This document shows, one piece after another, positions 22,301 through 31,158 of a DNA stretch of 64,000 nt; within the stretch, counting starts at the first letter, position 1, and each line of letters starts with the position of its first letter. The notes beneath the pieces were generated by a model. It saw nothing but the letters and a program-made list of their open reading frames with translations. It had not been told where the DNA came from and searched no databases. A program made the position numbers and the translations under genes. The DNA is from Caprella mutica (Eukaryota > Arthropoda > Malacostraca > Amphipoda > Caprellidae), in NCBI GenBank assembly GCA_947561585.1, contig CANNZV010000252.1, forward strand, positions 124,001-188,000. Reading direction: 5' to 3'.

Positions 22301-25300
22301 ACGAGTCTTGCTCTCTGACTTGCCCCGTCAGTTGGAGGTACAGAGAATGGTCCAGGGTAAGTCTAATGCAGACAAACAAAATTGGTCTTTAATCTTTTCT
22401 ATGTTGTTATTCTATACTGTAATAAGAGACTGTCTGTCTGTCTGTCCGAATATTTTGAGCTCAAACTAAAAATTTGTGGCCATGGCTGCGATTTTCACTA
22501 ATACAGTAATAATAATTTATAAAAATCACAGTTTGACTACTTTTGAGGGTAAAAATAATTTAGTTAAATTCAGTATACGAGTAATGATAATTAATACAGA
22601 TTCGTATTTAACTATAAAGCAATTACAATAACTAGTACAGTACCTGTTGTTCATTCATTGAGAGTTCAATTAATAGAATGATTTTAAGATTATATTCATA
22701 CATATATACATATACAATATATATATATCAAATATTTTGATATTATAATTTAAATAAATTTAATTTAATATAAATTTAATAGTTGTTCTTTTCAATTACT
22801 GTTTCTTTTATTTTTATCTGATTTACACCAACTTTATGAGGCGCTGTTGATAGAATGACTGTTTAACACATTTTGTGACACACGAACAGACAGACAGGGC
22901 TCTTATTAAAGTACTAGTGTACTTTCCCGTTAAAAATAACGGGTCATCATCAATAGCAATTTATTACCAGTCATTAGGTTACTTTTAATGAATTCGATTA
23001 AAATTCAATTTTCTGTATAGTCTAATATATTTTATAGATAAAATACATTTAAAAAATTGAATAAAAACAGAGGAATTTAAATATCAAGTCAAATATTCCC
23101 GTGCGTATCAAAGTTACATTCTTCATGTTTAATACCCGCATGTAAGAGCGGACACCAAATAAATAAATAAACACACACAATTATTAGTATAGATAGATAA
23201 AGTTGTTTTCAATGGATGACCAACAGGTACTGCACTATGGTTTCTACATGGTGAAAATATATAAAATGTTTCTGAACAATAATACCTCTTTTGGGACTAT
23301 ATTAATGGTAACTTATTCTTTCTAAGACTTGCCTACATTAAGGGGAAAGTCCCACCAACATTTACTGAAAACTAAAAACATTACTTTTTTTAGCTGCAAT
23401 ACCTAGTTTTATATATCAGGTACGTGATGTGAAAGTTTCACGTGCATACGTTCGTTAGTTACTGAGATACAGCCCTAATAATAATTCAAACCTCGTAACT
23501 CACAATTCTATTGTGTTTTTTTTTGGCTCTCCTGAAAAATACAGAAAAGTACTATTTAAGAAACTTTTTCAGAGTATATCAATCTCAGTAATCATCTTTG
23601 ACTGCATTCGAGTGTTTATTTTATTCACAATCGTTTTTTGTATATAATTGTATGAAATGAAAAGAGTATTACTCGGTGTTATCCCCGTTAGAAGTTTCAG
23701 TGGAAGTATTACCTGTTTCTTTCTTCCAGTGCAAAATAGGTGAGAACGGAGTGTGTGAGCGCCAAAGAGCTGTGGATGGATGCGTCATGTCATCCGGTAA
23801 CCAAGTGGACCACGAGAGATGTCGGGGCGACAGTTTGCCCGACACCCATGCCAAGTGCTCCGCCGAGGAGTGTCCCGTTTGGAGATACCACGATTGGGCA
23901 CCGGTAATACATCTAGTATCTAATTATTCTAAATATCAATTTAAAGGACATTCATTTGACGCAGAATGAAAGGTTTAAACTTCATCTTGAAATAATATAT
24001 AAAAATTGAGCATTGTATAATATTATACATCTGGGACTACATAAAATTTATCACTAATACAATGCTTTCTCGATCCTTTTCTGCAATGATTTGTTCTAGA
24101 AAATTTACTTCGTTCTAAATAACAAGAAATAGTTGATTGACAAGATGGTTCTTTATTTCAGTGTTCCTGTCCACCCGGCGCTACAGTTGGTATGCAGCGC
24201 AGACTCTATTCGTGTGAACTGAGGAGCAGACCGGTGGGTAAAAAGGAGTGCAAGGACCTCAGCAAACCAAACTACAACAAAGAATGCTCATGCTGGCACG
24301 CAGAGCCTTGGGATTTGCGGGTGAGAAGACTGATAAATATTTACTCTTCTATGATTTAGAGAAACCTCATTCAAAGGTTTAAAACCTTAGCGACGATATG
24401 TACATTTTACAATATGTGTACGCCGGGAAATATCTTCTTTACTCTTGAACCTTTTATTTGCAGTGTGACGTTAGTGGCAAGAGGTCTGCCTCTCAATTGG
24501 AACTAAGACAATTGGAGGAGGTTTACTCAATCACCCGTTATACAGTGGATTCCTCGCCCTCCTTCAACACCTCCTACACCACTGAGGACACTCCTGTGGC
24601 TCTCAGGAGTGTTGATGGGAGATGTGGACGGGGTCTCATGAGGAGAAAAGTAGTTTGCGGAGCTCCTAACCAGCCAAAACATGAGAACCTGTGCGACACT
24701 GCCACCAAACCCCACGTGGTGGCTCCTTGTAACATACCCTGCCCCACCACGACCACTACAATCAGTCCTTACAAGGTGGAGGGTTATCAGCACCCTGATG
24801 ATAAATTCTATATCAATAAGGTTAGACTATATACTATATCTGATTTATTTAAAAGTACATTTCAAATGAAGTAAGATACAAAGTGCCAAGAACAGTAACA
24901 ATTAGGAAATAACGTGATTACAAGATATTAGACCATGCTGCCATTCCTTTTCAACTACTCTCAATAATTATGAAAATCACCTTTTTTCTCACTAGGAGCA
25001 CCTTTATGATCGCAAGAAAGGCACAGGCGGATACGGCTTTGAAGACAACTCCCTCGTTCCCATTAATAAGTTCAAACCCTACCGAGAAGACATAGACAAC
25101 TCCATTCTAGGCAATGAGTACGAAGAGGAAACCAATGACCTCATCCTTAGTCGCTTCCCCAACGTTGTGGACATTCCTCAAGGTGGATGGCAGGTTGGAG
25201 AGTGGGGAAAGGTAAATAAATAGCATAGTCTTACTTTACACTTTAGTTCCACTTTTTATCTTCACTGTTTATGCTTTTGCCTCTTAAACCAGTGGATGGA

Positions 25301-28300
25301 TCTTCATTGAATTTTCAGGAATAATGATGTTCGTTGCACTGTCATTTTATGGCGTAACTGCAGAACTTTAAATCAAATAGATGTTGTATTATAAAAATAT
25401 TTTCTAATGCCCATGAAGACAACCAGAGGATCACAGTCTTGGCACAACAAAAAGTTCTTTGCGAATAGCTCTGTATTTTTTGTTGCAGTGTTCCGAAGAG
25501 TGCGGAGGAGGCTTCAAGAGACGACAGGTGATGTGCAGAACTCCTCGAGATGGAGGAAGAAGAGATTGCTCCAGAGAACAGAAACCAGTAGACAGGATGG
25601 CCTGCAATGAACATCTCTGTGCTGAATGGTCACTTGGCGAGTGGAGTAGAGTGAGTGATCAAAAAAGTAGAGGAGCATGTGCCAGTTGAAACCTTTTCTA
25701 TTTGATGATAGCTACTCCATTCGTGTATCAATTGATGAAAATACTATATTGAGAATCCTACTATAAAGAATGAGAATTAGATTTAAATAGTGGTAGAGAT
25801 ACCTTATTGTATGGTACTACATAGTTAGCTTGACACTCGTTCCTATTTTTTAGTGTCGAACACCCCCGAAGAGGTCGTGTGGCAAGGGTCGCAGACGCAG
25901 ACTTGTGCTATGTCGAGACATGAAAACAAGCAGTACGTTGCCGAACGAGTCATGCCTGGCGGGGGACAGACCAGCCAATGTGGCTTCATGTCGAGTGGCG
26001 TGCAGAACACCTTCCAGAAAACCGCATTACCGATACAAGTGGCGACGAGGTCCTTGGTCTCGGGTAAGGTATCCTGGAGAAAGGAGTAACCAATCACTCC
26101 CTGCTTCAAACATCTTTAACAATGATTTGATCAATATTAATGAGAGGCATAGAATTGACAATAACCTTAACAATATAAGAAACAGATTTAAGTTAAATAA
26201 ACACCGAAATAAAAGAAGGTGGAGACGTCGTCGTAACAGACGGAAGTACAGAAATAGATTCAATAGAACTGTTGCCCGAGGGCGACGTCGAAAGTATAAG
26301 AACAAAAATAATAACCAATTGTTTCCAGGGAAAGATTTTCCAATGACTTCTCAGAAGAAGCACAGACGTTCAGATAACCTAAAACCTTTCTCTTTCAACC
26401 AATTCCCTACTCCCCCCTCACTTCCCGGGGCAATCTTCAATCTAATCAATAACAACAAGCTCTCTAATGGCCAATTGCTGCCTCCTTCTTCTAGAAGATC
26501 TTCCAAGACAGATGCTCCTTCCCTCTCCCCCTCCTCCTCTTCCCAAACCAATAGGACTCCTTTCAATTCCTTCTTTCATAACCATCAACATCAGAGATAG
26601 AAGTAGAGTGTGTGCGCAAATTATCTTATGTGTATTTTATACGTACCTGTTATTTTAATAAAATATTTCCTAATAAGTGCAAGTGTTTTAATTTAGGTTT
26701 GAATTATCAGAATATTTCCCTTTCGAAAATATTAGCCAAAAGTCAACTGCCTTTTTCCCTATCAATGGTAAGTTGACAGAAAAGTTTGCCTGTTTGCCAT
26801 GCCCTCCCAACCCCAATGCAAAGAATGAAATCTTACCCGAAACCAACCCTCTATGAATTTACTCAGCAATCTAATATATGCGCATACTAATCTAACTTTA
26901 ACCTGCTGAAAGCTCTGAACTTTATATTTTTCCAATCACTCTCAATTTCGAATGATTTGCAATTTTGCAATACAGTCTGTAGACAACCACATTTCAGAAC
27001 TATTTCTTCAATTTCTTTTCTTTATTTCTTCCCTCCCCCTAAATTATTTTCTTGACTTATAGATATTTTAAGTGTTATTTACATCGATATTCAATACATA
27101 TTTCAAACAGTAGCTAATATAATCACGTATTTCCTGAATCGGACCTTTTAAAGAAACTGTCTTTCATTTGTACATAATTTTATCAGAGAGTTACAATATC
27201 AGTGACTATGTTATACCGACACATAATTTTAAAATTCTTTAGAACTTCTGACGATATTCATAACATTCGACAAATTGACATCATACTCCACTATCAAGAT
27301 GGCAGAGTTTTCTTTAATAATCAAACCCTGAACTCCTTGATTCAACGACTGATCAACGCATAAAATACTAACCCGGTTCGACTGAGGCCTAACATATCCC
27401 GCTTTACGCCTAATTTACAGTGTTCGAAGGCTTGTGACCAGGGCGTACGGAACCGCTCTGTAAGTTGCGTCGACAGACTCTTAGGCAACGAAGTCGTTCA
27501 GGCTGAGTACTGTACGAGACAAGGACTGGCCGTACCTAGAAAGTCTCGCAATTGCTTTCAAAAGCCCTGCCCCTACCGGTGGCTTGGTGGAGAGTGGTCT
27601 GAGGTACAGCAATCTTGTAGATCATGAGAATTCTAGATCAAAACATGCTAGATCTTACTTGCCTATTCTTTCTATTTATTTTACGTCATTTGGTGTTTTA
27701 GAGTAGATATTATAATTGATGGACTTTCTTTTCATGTTATGATCATATGATTTCACGTACTCTATGCTAGACTTTTCTCTTATGTATTTCAAATCTACCT
27801 CTTCTCAGTCTGTTCATTAGTTTTGCATTGTATAATATGTAAATACAGTGGACCTTGACCCAACTGATATGAATGTTCCTTTAATTTTTGTTCCATAATC
27901 ATAGTTTAACACTAACCCACGCACATATGATATTATATATGATTTATATAAACTGTGTGCCTAAGATGTATGAAAAATTACAACATTCAATAGCCTCTGA
28001 CAATTTACAGTGACATCTACTTTTTAAAGGACCGAAGTGTGTTAGTGTTCCATAAAATACATTATTAATCTTTCATGTTAGGATACAAACAGTCGAAGCC
28101 ATTTTGATTCAATATTTGAACATAGATACCACTATTGATTCATTTACAACAGTTTTAGATCGGCCTTCAATTTTATTGATTGATACTTTTTTTCTACCTT
28201 TCTAGGCGAATTTAGATACATTTTCTCAAAATAACTAGCAATATTCCTATGATAACGACAGCGTTTATTGTTTAACTATTTATATTCTGTCAGTTTACTA

Positions 28301-31158
28301 AAAAGGAATTTAAGTTTTCCGACCTATATTAAAAAGATTGAAATCTCCTGAAAAATTGTTATGAAAATATGAATCTAAAATGCCATTGTTATTTAATCTC
28401 TTTCGAATGAAGCTTCTATCATTTACTTAATTTATTCTTCTTTTTTCACTACCTGTCCTATTAAATATGTTATTAATAGCTACATGGGATATATTGATGA
28501 TTTTGAATTGGTTTCAGTTTTCGATGTTTCTATATGCGAAATATATAGGACGTATATAATATATATACGAAATAATTATACAAAAATTCATTATTATTCA
28601 GAATTATTTGTTAGTGGTTAAAGCCTATGGTTAAGTTACATTTATTGTAATGTTCTGCGACTAATTCTTCTGACTGCATTTCCTTTAGATCAAAGTTATT
28701 TTTCTTCCATTATTTCTTTCAGCATGCTTTTCGTATATATATTCTTCCATAGTGTAAAACTGACATACTTGAAAATTGACCATAATTTTATTTCTATTGC
28801 AATTAAGTTTGTTTGGAACAGTGTCTAACTCCTGAATATACAAACAGTGCTCGACTAGATGCAATCCCGGTAAGCAAGAGAGGACTGTCACTTGTCACGC
28901 CGTTAGTCCTCTCAATTGGGTGGATCCAGAACCTGCTCCTGACGGCTGCAACAGCAACAGAAAACCTTCCACCTCCAGAAAATGCAATATGGGAGATTGT
29001 TCAAGAGGTTTCTTCTGGTCTGCAAAACCTTGGAAACAGGTATTTAGAAATCGCGCTGACAGAGATTCAAAGATTTAATGTTCTTGAAGGCAAAATTTTA
29101 AAGAAAATGAAATTTTTATTTTCAACAGAATTTAAAAAAATATTGTTCATCAGTTTTTGACTTAAGTTTCTCCTTGTTCTTTGTTAGTGCCAGGCAGTTT
29201 GTGGTGAGAGAGGACGTCAGCGACGGAGGGTTTTATGCGTGGATCCTCATGGACACAGAGTGAGAAAGAACAGATGTCTCAGATCCGCGAGACCTAAGAT
29301 CAAACAGAGATGTCGATCAACTCCTTGTGGTCTCACGTCATGCAAACAAGTAAATCCACCAGCCTTGTAGGATTGAATAACTATATTCTAATTCCTTTAT
29401 GTGTATTTATTTAGTTCAGTTATACCACATTTAAATTTATATAAAAAAGTTACAGCAATTAAATTTTTGAAACTATACTCTGAAAGATGGAGTTTCAAAA
29501 TTGATGACATCAAGTTAATTTTCATAGAATTTTAGACCCATTGCTAAGGTGGCTATCATCTGTGTCCAAATTATTGATTCATTTTTTCTTTCCAGGCAAG
29601 AGATATCCTGAAGCTGAATGTGGATGGGGAATATTCTCTTCTTGTGGGTGGTGTGAATGTTTCCATTTACTGCCTTGGCATGAATGTTACTGAGCCAAGG
29701 GAGTACCTGACTCTGCCTGCTGGTGAAGAGGGCAACTACGCGGAGATTTACTCGAAAAGGTTTGTGAGACTTGATGGGACCTCTTGTACTGGTGTCCATA
29801 CATTTTAAATCTGAATGACGCTATTAAACCTGATATTGTTTGTAATTATGTAATTGATCTAATAATGTAATTGCTTGTTATCATGACATCAAAGATATTA
29901 TTCTACAGTAAGATACACCACTCTCCCAAATTTCTGTTTTAAAAATGCGGTGTGGCGCCATCTTGATTTGAAAGCTGGAACTAAAGAAACAACAACATTT
30001 GGTGTTTTTCAAAATATTGAAAACTTCAGTGTTCAACTGAAACTAGCTTTCAACATTAAAAAAATGATTAGATTTCAGAATAACTTTTCTATTGATCCAG
30101 TATAACTTATGCTTGAACACTGTATCTTTCAATACTTGGATCAACACCAAATGTTATTGTTGCTTTAGTTCCCAATTCCAAATCCAGATGACGTTTTTTT
30201 TTTAAACAGAAATTTCTGAGAGCGGTGTATCTTGCTGTAATATAATATCTTTGATGACGCCAGTGTTTGTATTGAATATCATTGCCAAATGAATTTCAAG
30301 CCCGGCTGTGCAGAGCTGTTATTAATTTTTCTATGTTTTTGTAGATTGCGTAACCCTAATTCCTGTCCTTACGATGGAAAACGAGAAGACAGATGCGACT
30401 GTCTGCAAGATGAGAGTGGCAGAGCAGGACTCACTAGATTCAGCAGAATAAGACTTAACATCACCACTCTTTCAGTCAACAGTAAGTGAAAATGCTTAGT
30501 CACTCATGTTTCCGAATGTGAATTAGCAAGACCTTAAAACGTAAAAAAGATTTCCGCAAGACCTACTTATTAGTTAAATCTGCAGGTAGCATTCTCTTCG
30601 TTATTAGAGTTTATTTCAGTGTTGTTTATTTCTAATTCGATATGTTGTATTACATGTCTTAATTATACATAAACCATTTCAGTGTATGACTACACGTTTG
30701 CATTCGCCATGGAAGGTCATTTAGTGGCGTATGGCGAGGCTGGAGACTGCTACAGTATGGCACAGTGCCCGCAAGGAGCATTCTCAATAAACCTGGTGGG
30801 GACGCCTCTCAAGGTGTCAGATAGGACAAAGTGGGTAGGCAATGGAAACAAAGCAGCCAATTGGATCAACAGATTGGATGTAAGTAATATCTAACTAAAT
30901 AATATATTTCAGAAAACAACCTTTATCAGGACTTACTGGATTGCCTTGAACATCGCTAAATATAGATTTTACACAGCATATCATTCTAGTTTTTTTTTGG
31001 AATATGATATATATTAAATTAATTGCAAATTTATTGACATTAATATTCTTCCACAGGACAGTCAGCGGATTGTGGGTCGTTGTGGTGGTTATTGCGGTAC
31101 TTGCGCTCCCGATCCCAAAGTGGGTCTGAAACTAGATATAAGACTACCAAGAGGATAG
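10794..31158 (+). CDS. GON-domain ADAMTS metalloprotease (ADAMTS9/20/GON-1 type), 3' 27 exons
   Basis: A secreted zinc endopeptidase of the extracellular matrix; relatives in flies, worms and vertebrates cleave proteoglycans and act in cell migration and secretion. Coding exons in view: 10794-10948, 12791-12914, 14183-14291, 14907-14968, 15086-15176, 15617-15772, 16174-16324, 16475-16659, 16773-17029, 17262-17441, 17664-17837, 18220-18389, 21755-21881, 22205-22356, 23730-23903, 24162-24320, 24464-24820, about 24996-25211, 25489-25650, 25854-26063, 27421-27603, 28848-29039, 29188-29349, 29596-29759, 30345-30481, 30683-30879, 31057-31158. All junctions are GT-AG and the phases join without a break (1,501 residues plus stop). 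Order: furin site RPKR, catalytic domain, disintegrin-like, TSP1, Cys-rich, spacer, nine more TSP1 repeats, GON domain. The terminal GON domain places it in the ADAMTS9/20/GON-1 branch. Signal peptide and most of the propeptide lie upstream and are not identified. Ten TSP1 repeats is fewer than in vertebrate ADAMTS9 or worm GON-1. Confidence 0.95.
11985..12573. mobile_element. MITE-like element, copy 2 (long form), in ADAMTS intron
   Basis: Its ends (AGGTAAGCTCGTACAACG and CTGTACGAGCTTTACGT) are inverted repeats. Both flank regions match copy 1 (2551-2806) when this copy is reversed. It lies in intron 10949-12790. No protein-coding capacity; the 79-codon minus frame at 12438-12677 overlaps its right end and looks spurious. 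Confidence 0.75.
13093..13905. repeat. 19-bp minisatellite, about 43 copies, in ADAMTS intron
   Basis: Unit TCTCTTATATTCTGCCATC, with a common variant TCTCTTTTATTCTGCCATC. The two variants occur in blocks, indicating repeated block duplication. Because 19 is not a multiple of three and the unit has no stop in any plus frame, the array creates a 274-codon open frame of hydrophobic residues that is almost certainly not a protein. Confidence 0.97.
14132..14193 (+). repeat. Tandem duplication of a 3' splice site (31-32 bp unit)
   Basis: Two adjacent copies of a unit ending in TTTTCCCAGGCAAGTC put two AG|GCAAGTC acceptors at 14150 and 14182. Only the second keeps frame with the neighbouring exons; using the first would add 32 bases and shift the frame. 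Confidence 0.85.
15217..15536. mobile_element. MITE with about 50-bp terminal inverted repeats, in ADAMTS intron
   Basis: The left end (TTTGCCGATT, then CTCGAGAATGCGCTGC) is the inverse of the right end (GCAGCGCATTCTCGAG, then AATCGGCAAA). The repeats are about 50 bases with a few mismatches. It sits in intron 15177-15616 inside the codon run that encodes the zinc-binding motif. The 63-codon frame at 15093-15284 is exon plus element and not a separate gene. Confidence 0.8.
15767..16015 (+). repeat. 21-bp minisatellite that begins inside an exon and repeats its 5' splice site
   Basis: Units read CCTACAGTTAGTACTTTTCC plus A, about twelve copies, with GTTGGT replacing GTTAGT in later ones. The first six bases are the last six coding bases of exon 15617-15772, and the GTTAGT after them is the donor. 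One unit is shortened to 15 bases. Every length step is a multiple of three and the frame stays open to 16001. Confidence 0.93.
16475..17029 (+). CDS. ADAMTS part 2: disintegrin-like domain and first TSP1 repeat (2 exons)
   Basis: Exon 16475-16659 starts CKRLWC and carries the closely spaced cysteines of the ADAMTS disintegrin-like module, ending KWGRWQP. Exon 16773-17029 continues with [19 protein letters not shown], a textbook group-1 TSP1 repeat with the W-x-x-W and C-S-x-T-C-G motifs used for C-mannosylation and O-fucosylation. It runs on into the Cys-rich domain. The spacing of CSRTCG fits O-fucose sites in this family (family knowledge, not shown here). Confidence 0.93.
17262..21881 (+). 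CDS. ADAMTS part 3: Cys-rich and spacer domains (4 exons)
   Basis: Exons are 17262-17441, 17664-17837, 18220-18389 and 21755-21881. The first has the CKLYC and DGTTCG cysteines; the second opens [13 protein letters not shown], a signature of the ADAMTS Cys-rich end. The spacer ([27 protein letters not shown]) follows and reaches the start of TSP1 repeat 2 ([15 protein letters not shown]). The intron 18390-21754 holds two 20-bp minisatellites and a Tc1/mariner element. The donor of exon 18220-18389 is the first base of the first array. Confidence 0.93.
17918..18092. mobile_element. Hairpin-forming foldback element in ADAMTS intron
   Basis: Arms of about 73 bases (17918-17990 and 18019-18092) are inverted copies, for example ACTAGCAG...AAATGAATGGAA against TTCCATTCATTT...CTGCTAGT. 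The loop is about 28 bases. There is no coding potential. Confidence 0.85.
18390..19235 (+). repeat. 20-bp minisatellite starting at an ADAMTS 5' splice site
   Basis: About 42 units of GTAACTCTAATGGGGACTAT. The donor GTAATGGGG of exon 18220-18389 is the first part of the array. Variants (GGGAACTAAG) cluster at the two ends, and the centre is nearly uniform, which suggests recent expansion from the middle. Confidence 0.97.
19236..19455 (+). repeat. Second 20-bp minisatellite, derived from the first
   Basis: About ten units of TTGGTATTAGTTACTCTACA run directly on from the previous array. The period is the same, and transition units (GTAACTCTAATGGGAAATTA then GTATTAGTTACTCC) show the second family grew from a mutated unit of the first. 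Confidence 0.93.
19740..21310 (+). mobile_element. Tc1/mariner transposon (DD37E type) with IR/DR ends
   Basis: Perfect 25-bp terminal inverted repeats (starting AACTGCGTTCGGAGATC) at 19740-19764 and 21286-21310 are flanked by TA on both sides (19738-19739 and 21311-21312). A degenerate second copy of the terminal motif lies about 189 bases inside each end: 19929-19951 (GCGTTCGCACTTCTTTTG) and 21101-21123 on the other strand. This gives the paired IR/DR layout seen in Sleeping Beauty-type elements. It carries one disrupted transposase gene. It lies in intron 18390-21754 of the ADAMTS gene, same orientation. Confidence 0.93.
19990..20950 (+). pseudogene. Tc1/mariner transposase, disrupted (frameshift/deletion)
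   Basis: The N-terminal frame 19990-20430 has a helix-turn-helix DNA-binding region ([18 protein letters not shown]) and a basic linker (RKKRK). The C-terminal part continues in another frame up to 20950. It has QDNAPSH (second catalytic Asp) and [17 protein letters not shown] text (catalytic Glu), with 37 residues between D and E, typical of the DD37E group. Near 20375-20395 the coding frame jumps. The stretch that should hold the first catalytic Asp (a TDE-type motif before DGPDGW) is missing, so a small deletion has removed it. The copy cannot make active enzyme but could be mobilised by another. Confidence 0.88.
21755..24820 (+). CDS. ADAMTS part 4: TSP1 repeats 2-5 (5 exons)
   Basis: Exons are 21755-21881, 22205-22356, 23730-23903, 24162-24320 and 24464-24820. 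Each repeat keeps the leading W-x-x-W-x-x-C pattern: [37 protein letters not shown]. Repeats 3-5 are degenerate in the CSxTCG part, and repeat 3 reads CKIGENG. The last exon is long and ends in a Thr-rich linker ([11 protein letters not shown]). From 22356 on, introns are phase 0 and fall just before the first TSP1 cysteine. Confidence 0.9.
22420..22911. mobile_element. Inverted-repeat element with CTGT microsatellite end
   Basis: The left end (AATAAGAGACTGTCTGTCTG) is the inverse of the right end (CAGACAGACAGGGCTCTTAT). The 22800-22870 part (GATTTACACCAACTTTATGA, GGCGCTGTTGATAGAATG) recurs at 48089-48150, so parts are dispersed in the window. It lies in intron 22357-23729. Confidence 0.65.
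22912..22943. repeat. Second copy of the hairpin-ended motif
   Basis: TACTAGTGTACTTTCCCGTT then AAAAATAACGGG, one base different from 5294-5325. It abuts the inverted-repeat element to its left. Confidence 0.7.
24996..29349 (+). CDS. ADAMTS part 5: linker and TSP1 repeats 6-10 (6 exons)
   Basis: Exons are about 24996-25211 (acidic linker, rich in D, E and N), 25489-25650, 25854-26063, 27421-27603, 28848-29039 and 29188-29349. Repeats start [40 protein letters not shown] and [11 protein letters not shown]. All introns are phase 0 and split each repeat immediately before its first cysteine, so each exon is a self-contained, skippable module of 54-72 codons. The start of exon 24996 could be off by two bases; the reading frame supports 24996. 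Confidence 0.9.
25854..26600 (+). CDS. Alternative last exon of the ADAMTS gene by intron retention, basic tail
   Basis: If the donor at 26064 (CGG|GTAAGG) is not used, the frame of exon 25854-26063 stays open for 179 more codons to TAG at 26598-26600. AATAAA follows at 26657-26662, then a GT-rich stretch. The extra tail is strongly basic near its start ([26 protein letters not shown]), then Asn/Ser/Pro-rich. This would give a secreted isoform that stops at the start of TSP1 repeat 8 and lacks the GON domain. A basic tail could bind heparan sulfate or matrix (inference). In AT-rich DNA of this kind, about 540 open bases in the exact exon frame followed by a poly(A) signal is unlikely by chance, but no transcript is available. 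Confidence 0.6.
   Translation, partial: CRTPPKRSCGKGRRRRLVLCRDMKTSSTLPNESCLAGDRPANVASCRVACRTPSRKPHYRYKWRRGPWSRVRYPGERSNQSLPASNIFNNDLININERHRIDNNLNNIRNRFKLNKHRNKRRWRRRRNRRKYRNRFNRTVARGRRRKYKNKNNNQLFPGKDFPMTSQKKHRRSDNLKPFSFNQFPTPPSLPGAIFNLINNNKLSNGQLLPPSSRRSSKTDAPSLSPSSSSQTNRTPFNSFFHNHQHQR
26657..26662 (+). terminator. Poly(A) signal AATAAA for the short ADAMTS isoform
   Basis: AATAAA lies 57 bases past the intron-retention stop codon and is followed by GTGCAAGTGTTTT, a plausible GT-rich downstream element. It lies inside intron 26064-27420 of the long form. Confidence 0.55.
29596..31158 (+). CDS. ADAMTS part 6: GON domain and stop codon (4 exons)
   Basis: Exons are 29596-29759, 30345-30481, 30683-30879 and 31057-31158, ending in TAG at 31156-31158. 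The segment has GON-domain features: [37 protein letters not shown], the Cys-rich '[17 protein letters not shown]', [20 protein letters not shown] and a final [12 protein letters not shown]. The GON domain is limited to the GON-1/ADAMTS9/ADAMTS20 branch, where it is linked to secretory-pathway roles. A foldback element occupies most of the first GON intron (29885-30256). Confidence 0.94.
29885..30256. mobile_element. Foldback element in the first GON-domain intron
   Basis: Arms pair over about 150 bases each: CATCAAAGATATTA...CAGTAAGATACACC...TTTCTGTTTT against AAAACAGAAATTTC...GGTGTATCTTGCTG...TAATATCTTTGATG. The centre is near 30070. It fills most of intron 29760-30344. Confidence 0.85.

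Noticed and set aside
23669..23854. Minus-strand open frame opposite an ADAMTS exon
   Set aside because: It is the shadow of exon 23730-23903, which fits the TSP1 frame.
24527..24793. Minus-strand frames opposite exon 24464-24820
   Set aside because: Shadows of a GC-richer coding exon; no domain of their own.
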